Assembly: GCA_009829735.1 (NCBI GenBank)
Contig: CM020618.1
Location: 13,498,568-13,562,567 of the forward strand
Direction: 5' to 3'
Length of the DNA stretch: 64,000 nucleotides
Source of the DNA: Pyropia yezoensis
Lineage: Eukaryota; Rhodophyta; Bangiophyceae; Bangiales; Bangiaceae
Part shown: piece by piece, positions 58,852 through 64,000 of the stretch
Layout of the letters: each line of letters opens with the position of its first letter
Numbering within the stretch: the stretch's first letter is position 1
Notes under the pieces: generated by a model
Told to the model about the DNA's origin: nothing
Databases searched by the model: none
What the model saw: the letters and a program-made list of their open reading frames with translations, nothing else
Made by a program: the position numbers and the translations under genes

Positions 58852-58932
58852 TTGGCAGCTGCCTTTGTTGTGAGAGTGTGTGGGTTAGTGCTGTAGTTAA
58901 AAGCCACTTTGCGTACCACTCTCTTGGCACCG

Positions 58933-60431
58933 TCACGTGGCCTTCCCCCAGGTTGAGGGAGGGCAGTTAAGGTCTATATCATTCCGGGCGCAGTACGCCC
59001 GGACCTTCTCAGCAGAGAGATTCTCGACATACTCCCACGTATCATCTTTGGCCTTGTAGCCGAACCAACGCACCCCCAACATGAGGCGGTTAGTGTCCTC
59101 ATCCCACCCGTGGTCGATGAACTGATCGAACACGTACTCCTGCGGGCCCTGTTTGGTCGCAGGTTGCGAAGGCAGGCGCCAAGCCATTACCGCACGCGCC
59201 CAAGCCGGGTCGCCTGCCGGAGGTGGTGCGACTTTTACCACGTCCTGTCCGCTTTCTGTGCGGATCCCATCGTCACTTTCGATAGTAAATCGTCGCCCAT
59301 CCGTACGAAGGACTTGGTATGGCCCCTTCGTTCGGAACACCAACTTACCCCCAGTTGGGGTATGTGAGTGTGCTAGCACCCAGTCATCCTGCTCAGGGAC
59401 GTGCTTGGCATTACGCACCTTCTTGTCAAAAGTACGTTTGTAGCGCTTTTGCGCTTTGTCCATCTCAGCCCTGACTTTAGGGATGAGTTTCTCGAGCCCA
59501 GCGGCGAACTCCACCTTACTCTCAGTGGGAGTAGGTGTACTGCCACCGGCCTCCCTAGTTGGGAGTGGCCGCCGTACGGCAATAGACCGCACGCGACGTG
59601 GGGTCACAAAGCGAGGGGTACTTCCCCGGTAGATAGGTGAACCTGCGAATTGCAGGCAGTCGTAAAAATAGAAATGTATTGGTCGCACGTTTTCACGTGC
59701 TCACTCACATAGTGGCGCAGTTATCGAACAATAGTTTTGTTGAAGCGCTCCTCCTGCCCATTAGTTTGTGGGTGGTAGGGGGTGGCATAGTTTGCCTGAG
59801 CCCCCAACATATCCAGCACTCCCTGAAACAGTACGGACGCAAACTGCGGTCCGTTGTCCGACACTGTACTGTCCGGGATGCCATAAGCGGCAACGCAGTG
59901 ATCTAGGAAGGCTGACACGACCGACATGGCCGTAGTCTCTGCCAGAGGGATCGCTCGCGTAAGTTTCGTGAAGCGATCGCAGATGACCAGGAGGTACTGG
60001 TTGCCATCCTCTGTCGCTGGCAGGGGCCCAAGGATGTTTACTGCCAACGCGGCAAAGGGCTCCTTAGCCGGGAACAGCAGCGTAGCCGTAATAGGCCGCC
60101 GTTCCATCAGACGGCTCTGTGCACGACTGGTGCAGGCAGCCGCCCAACTGTACATGTCCACCACCATGGACGGCCAGTAGTACCTGGTCCTCAGGGTCTG
60201 GTATAGTTTACTTGGCCCCAGGTGTCCACCCGTGGGATCGTTATGCTCCCTCTCAAGGATACCGTCCTTGAGGGATGCGGGGACGACAAGTTGTTCAGTC
60301 CCCTGAGTTGCCCCCCTCCTCAAGAAGAGGCCATCGTCTACGACGAAGAATAGCGACTCTGCGACGGTGTCCAGCGCCTCCCTCTGCGACTTGCAGAAGG
60401 GATCTTCGGCCTGGGCAATGCTCCTTGGCAC
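58933..60431 (-). pseudogene. Element 2 integrase with chromodomain
   Basis: The core shows GGHLGPSKLYQTLRTRYYWP, NILGPLPATEDGNQYLLVIC, DNGPQFASVLFQGVLDMLG and ATPYHPQTNGQEERFNKT, all Ty3/gypsy integrase signatures. The C-terminus has a GPY/F-like stretch (KLVFRTKGPYQVLRTD) and a clear chromodomain (EYVFDQFIDHGWDED, LGVRWFGYKAKDDTWEYVE). That places it with chromoviruses, which target marked chromatin. Confidence 0.85.
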
Positions 60432-61196
60432 ATAACGGACACAACCTGCGGTCTGGTCTCTGAAAAGGTCCTGTCAGGGGTGCTACACGCAGAGGTAGTG
60501 CGGGACGTCTCCACGTACCACTTGTGCATACAACAACCCATGCACATGCGTCACTTTCATAAGGGCCAGTAGTACCTGGTCCTCAGGATCTGGTATAGTG
60601 TACAAGACCCGAAATATACACCCCAGGGGGCGTTACGCTCCCGATCAAAGATACTTTCCTTGAGGGTGGCGGGGGCAACAACTTGTTACGACCGCTGTCA
60701 CAGGCTCGAGTCCATCACCGACGAGTGAAGGTCCGCCGTCCTCCACCCGCCTAGTTGGCGATGGCTCTACGCCGAAGTTGAATCCAACCCGAGTGGATCT
60801 CGCGGGGACAGTCCTCTCACCTTAGGACGTTCCCTTTGAGTGTACCACGCGGTGGCCGAAGTGCGAACCACCGGTCCGAGGAAGACCCTCAGGGTGAATA
60901 CCCGACTTTGTCGGGGTGGCATACCGCCCGCAACGATACCCACGGCCCTGCTGGCTGGAGTGCCTCTAGCACCTCCATGACCCCAGGTACACCCTGTGCC
61001 TGGCCAGTATTCTAAGGCGCCGGAGTAAAGTCGTCACCGGAGAGTTTCCCGAACGTCGGGGGGCCCGATCCAGCAATGTTGGCTAACGATCCGCACGACA
61101 CAGTCCGAGACCACCGTTCCTCTGAGACAGAGGGCCCTCTGCACCCGGGTGCACCCGGAGGTAAAGTTTGCCTCTGTCCCCTGCTGCTCCACTAAA

Positions 61197-61663
61197 TGCG
61201 GCGAAAACCACTCGCACACACGGCACCCAAGTTGGGGCGGTGCGCAAGGGCTGCCTCCCGTGTCGGGGGAACCGGAGGATGTGCAAGTTGCACACACTCT
61301 ATCCCTGTTGTGGGGCAAACCCGCCACGACAAAACAAGAAGATGGGGTGTGAACCAACAGTTTCTTGGTCGGGACGGGGAAGCGAGGCCAAGCCCCGCTG
61401 TCCCTCCCCTTATCCCCCCAGGGTCCCCTCAGAATCTCGCCACTCGGAATCTCCCACCCAAGCACCTGCCCACCGGGCCACGCAACAATTCAAGACGATA
61501 AAATGCAGAAAACCCTCAAATTCAAGTTGGATTTACTACGAAGCTAACTATCCCTTAGTTAGGGAATATGGACCCAAATGCATGGGGAGAAACGGGTCAG
61601 GCTAGCTGCCTGCCGTCCCTTGCATGGCTCGTGTTGCTTCCCTACCTGGGGTCAATACTGCCA
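61197..61663 (-). repeat. 5' LTR of element 2
   Basis: It starts TGCGGCGAAAACCAC and ends TCAATACTGCCA, the partner of 56094-56560. The bases just outside, towards the interior (61174-61196), carry the candidate primer-binding site in complement. Confidence 0.85.
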
Positions 61664-61716
61664 CTTACAGCGCAAACTTGGGTACTGTGTGCGTGAGTGT
61701 TTTTTGCCACAAGGGC

Positions 61717-61999
61717 GCTTGAACGATGAATAGTCCAAGTCACGAGTGAAACGAGTATTGAGGCTCTTCAAGGAGCTGCATCTCCGTACATCCAGGCGTC
61801 GGCAGGTCAGCATCCATGGCAGCAGGCCATGCAGCTGGTGACGCACGTTCAGCTCGCTCACCAGCATCTGAGCAACGACACGCAGCAGGTCGTCGGGCCG
61901 GTTCAACTGGCTCACCTCCACGGGGCCACATGTCCGCTGCCGCTCGGCGGGGGTATCGCTCATGGGCGCTTTCCGCTTGAGCCGTGACGGCCAGCCCAT
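61717..61999 (-). pseudogene. F-box/LRR gene, 5' part with F-box-like motif
   Basis: From the ATG at 61999 (MGWPSRLKRKAPMSD; a second ATG lies at 61963) the fragment encodes an F-box-like segment. It reads SQLNRPDDLLRVVAQMLVSE, a spacer HQLHGLLPWMLTCRRLDVRR, then CSSLKSLNTRFTRDLDYSSF, ending at the AGGGC target duplication. F-box proteins recruit substrates to SCF ubiquitin ligases through C-terminal repeats, here LRRs encoded at 45.4-44.4 kb. The gene is broken by three nested LTR insertions and frame damage in the LRR part. The F-box assignment rests on a short motif. Confidence 0.5.
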
Positions 62000-62362
62000 C
62001 CGGCCCCCCACCACGACCAGGCCCCTGGCAGCGGGAGAAGCGTGCGGGTGCGGCGCGGGGTCGAGGAAGGCATGGGCGCCCGTGCCTGTTGACCTCGGCC
62101 CCGCGAGCAAGATGGCGGCCACTTGCACACCGTGCGCCTTGTCGCCCGCGCACCGTCATCTGCAGCAGCCCCAACCGCGTCACCGCGTCGCCCGGCGCAG
62201 GGCGAATGCAAAGGAAAGGAGGAGGCATAGGGCACGACGGAGAGACGTGGGGCAAGGGAGAGGGATCGGGGGAGGGGGTTGTGTTGCTGCCTGTCCGGGG
62301 ACGATGGCAGCGTGCTCCCCTCAGTGGTACAATTGCTCACATAGAACGTGGCGGCGCTTCTG

Positions 62363-62368
62363 TATATA
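62363..62368 (-). promoter_or_regulatory. Possible TATA box of the F-box/LRR gene
   Basis: The minus strand reads AGTATATACAG about 365 bp upstream of the ATG at 61999. Spacing would allow a roughly 330-bp leader. Position only. Confidence 0.3.
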
Positions 62369-62547
62369 CTGTACGTACCGCATGCGTGGAATGCAGGCAG
62401 TTGAGATCTTTTTTACCGACATGGCCTTTCTCTGAAACACAGCGCACAGACACCACGCGATCCGTAAACTCTTTCAAACAATGATTAGTTGATCTATCTA
62501 TCGAGATATCTAAATCGCCCAGACCTGTAATTTTACCCAAGAAGTGC

Positions 62548-62820
62548 CAAGCGTATGTATACTCTCAGAACAAGCGCATCACGCGCGTAATCTTTCAGAG
62601 GACTACGCGGACGCTGTGAACAATCTCAAAATATGCCTAGTACGCATACGCGCACTCTCGCGGGAAAAACCTGCAGCCAAAAATATCATGCCCGAACGTA
62701 CTTTAGCCGGGAACGCCGTCGGGCAGCACATAACGTTCATCTCGGATTTAGCATTGTTTCTCGGACAGACATCAGCTGGATTGAGTTCAACTGGGGAATG
62801 TATAGCACTGAGCAAGTTTT
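62548..62820 (+). repeat. Dispersed repeat, copy 2
   Basis: Direct, diverged copy of 21673-21935, beginning TGCCAAGCGTATGTA and keeping ATCAGCTGGATTGAG near its end. A small open frame here differs from copy 1 and is not treated as a gene. Confidence 0.65.
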
Positions 62821-64000
62821 TTGCGAATTCAAATCCCATGGCTGAGCAACTAAGTACTGCGGACGCAGCCATCCCCCCTTCAGTCGAGCAGGGCGCGCCT
62901 TCAGCGGTGTTCGAACGATTGGTCAGGCAATGCAGTCGTCTGGTAGAGTTTAGATTGCAGACATGTTCTTTCACGAGAATGTCAGCATAAGTTTTACGTG
63001 CAGGCCTTCAGACAGTGAGAGTACCAGACTTGCGTCAAGCTCCCGAGCAATATCCCTCAGCACCTTGCTAGACTCTCATCCTTCAATTTCCCTAAATGAT
63101 TCTCAGAACGGTTCAGAGAATGTACGCTAAAAAAACTTGTAAACATTTCTCCTCGGGCCTCTAGAACAGTTCGAAGAACGGTTTAACATTTTGTTGTTGA
63201 AGTGTCATAAGTCTGATTCTGAAAAGAAGCTTCAGGGATGTTCTTTAGAGTGCATTGAAGGCAGTGTCACCGTTTAGTTGAAAAGGTGATTTTCGCTATC
63301 TTTGGTTATTGAACCATTCAGCAATACTTTTTTTGAATGATCGCGAACGCCACTGCGTGGACGGAGGAGCGCTATCGGACTTCTGCGGAGTGTTTTGTTG
63401 GCGCGTCCTGGAAATAGAGATTGATCGATTTAGAACAGTATTGAAGAAGATCTTTGGAATCTTTCCGTGGTAATCGTGGGATTGCCAAGAGCACGAGTCA
63501 AAACACAAATGGGAGCATCCCACGCGAGCTTTCCTGATCACAATGGACTATGCAAATTCTCAGGAAACATCAAGACTCATTTCTGACACGCCAAGAGCAG
63601 TCTTGAGATTCTTGACGTTGCATGAAACGCGAAGAGAGTTGCTGCCGAGCCAGGGAACGGCGTCTAAAGGACTCTTCGTCTGTCGTGCTCCAACATTCTT
63701 GCAATGTGTTGTGGCGGAACTGACGCATTCCTGTCGCCGACACAATCCAGGAAAGACCTCTAGATTGTTCTCAAGAGAATTATGGCTTCAGTTCTCACGG
63801 CTACTCTGAGAGCAGTTTGTACCCTGTTTGTAGTGAACGGGACTGTGCACTTCCTACAGCTCTCGCGGCCTTTTTGCAAAGCTCGCCATAATAGTTTCGC
63901 GTACCTCTCAATTGTGCTGAGGCACAGGAGCGGGGGCACGAGGCCGGTTGGTTCCATGGCTTTGCCCCCCGCTCTTCGAGAAACGCTGAACGTGTGCATG

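Larger units (their letters stand above)
56094..61663 (-). mobile_element. Ty3/gypsy chromovirus-like LTR element (element 2), younger, broken
   Basis: The 5.57-kb element has 467-bp LTRs at 56094-56560 and 61197-61663 that differ at about a dozen positions (2-3%), so it is younger than element 1. Sense is minus. Recognisable parts are integrase plus chromodomain (58933-60431) and, on the opposite strand, a Ser/Arg-rich open region (57310-58851). Upstream parts of the usual set (gag, protease, reverse transcriptase) are not recognised, so the copy is broken and probably depended on others. Inside the 61.2-kb LTR the complement reads TAGTGGAGCAGCAGGGGA, the same primer-site core as in element 1. 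A block of about 120 bp (60173-60296) recurs nearby at about 60565-60690. No clean target duplication was seen. Confidence 0.8.
55666..61711 (-). mobile_element. Solo LTR (reverse), itself split by element 2
   Basis: The LTR consists of 55666-56093 and 61664-61711, starting TGTGGCAGAACAGG and ending TTTTTTGCCACA. It is flanked by a perfect 5-bp target duplication AGGGC (55661-55665 and 61712-61716). It is the same LTR family as element 2, in reverse orientation and by eye about a fifth diverged, hence older. Element 2 inserted into it later. Confidence 0.8.
62000..64000. other. Intergenic DNA with one dispersed repeat, no gene seen
   Basis: The GC-rich part up to about 62330 is probably leader and promoter of the F-box gene. 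Beyond that the DNA is near 45-50% GC with only short frames and no recognisable domain. Confidence 0.5.

Noticed and set aside
1-64000. CRISPR arrays, rRNA genes, bacterial-type operons
   Set aside because: No regularly spaced identical repeats with unique spacers, no rRNA-like sequence, and intron, LTR and TATA features indicate a eukaryote.

Overview
The window looks like nuclear DNA of an intron-poor, very GC-rich eukaryote. The best guess, from composition and protein style alone, is a bangiophycean red alga such as Porphyra/Pyropia: gene islands of roughly 70-80% GC made of Ala/Gly/Pro-rich proteins, set in repeat-rich DNA near 50% GC. One GT-AG intron can be placed with confidence. No rRNA, convincing tRNA or CRISPR array was seen.

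Positions 1930-18500 form one very large imperfect inverted repeat. Its inner arms (4087-5397 and 13377-14687, 1311 bp each) are almost identical. The outer arms (about 1930-4086 and 14688-18500) are clearly homologous but much diverged, and the right outer arm carries a 1.28-kb non-autonomous TIR element. Near the centre sits a DNA transposon (7838-13023) with its own short TIRs. It has a long uninterrupted CACTA/Tnp2-like (Transposase_21/DUF4218-type) transposase gene and a second, spliced gene of unknown family.

Positions 18501-23900 hold diverged repeats and no recognisable gene. A host gene island runs from 23.9 to 38.0 kb: a small membrane protein, a secreted Cys-rich/PT-rich wall-type protein (-), a kynurenine-3-monooxygenase-like FAD protein (+), a membrane-anchored histidine acid phosphatase (-), and a very long Ala/Gly-rich gene (+) whose N-terminal part matches the PIP2-binding PH domain of exocyst subunit Sec3/EXOC1. 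The wall protein and monooxygenase, and the phosphatase and Sec3-like gene, are two head-to-head pairs with intergenic regions of about 0.9-1.0 kb.

From 38.0 to 43.4 kb there are GC-rich minisatellites and no clear gene. From 43.4 to 62.0 kb an F-box/leucine-rich-repeat gene on the minus strand has been broken up by Ty3/gypsy LTR retrotransposons: a 10.1-kb element (45365-55456), a solo LTR (55666-61711), and a younger 5.6-kb element (56094-61663) nested inside that solo LTR. Another solo LTR of the same family lies beyond the gene's 3' side (43457-43851). Both full elements carry an extra open region on the strand opposite pol, converging on the end of pol. The last 2 kb hold one more copy of a dispersed repeat and no gene.
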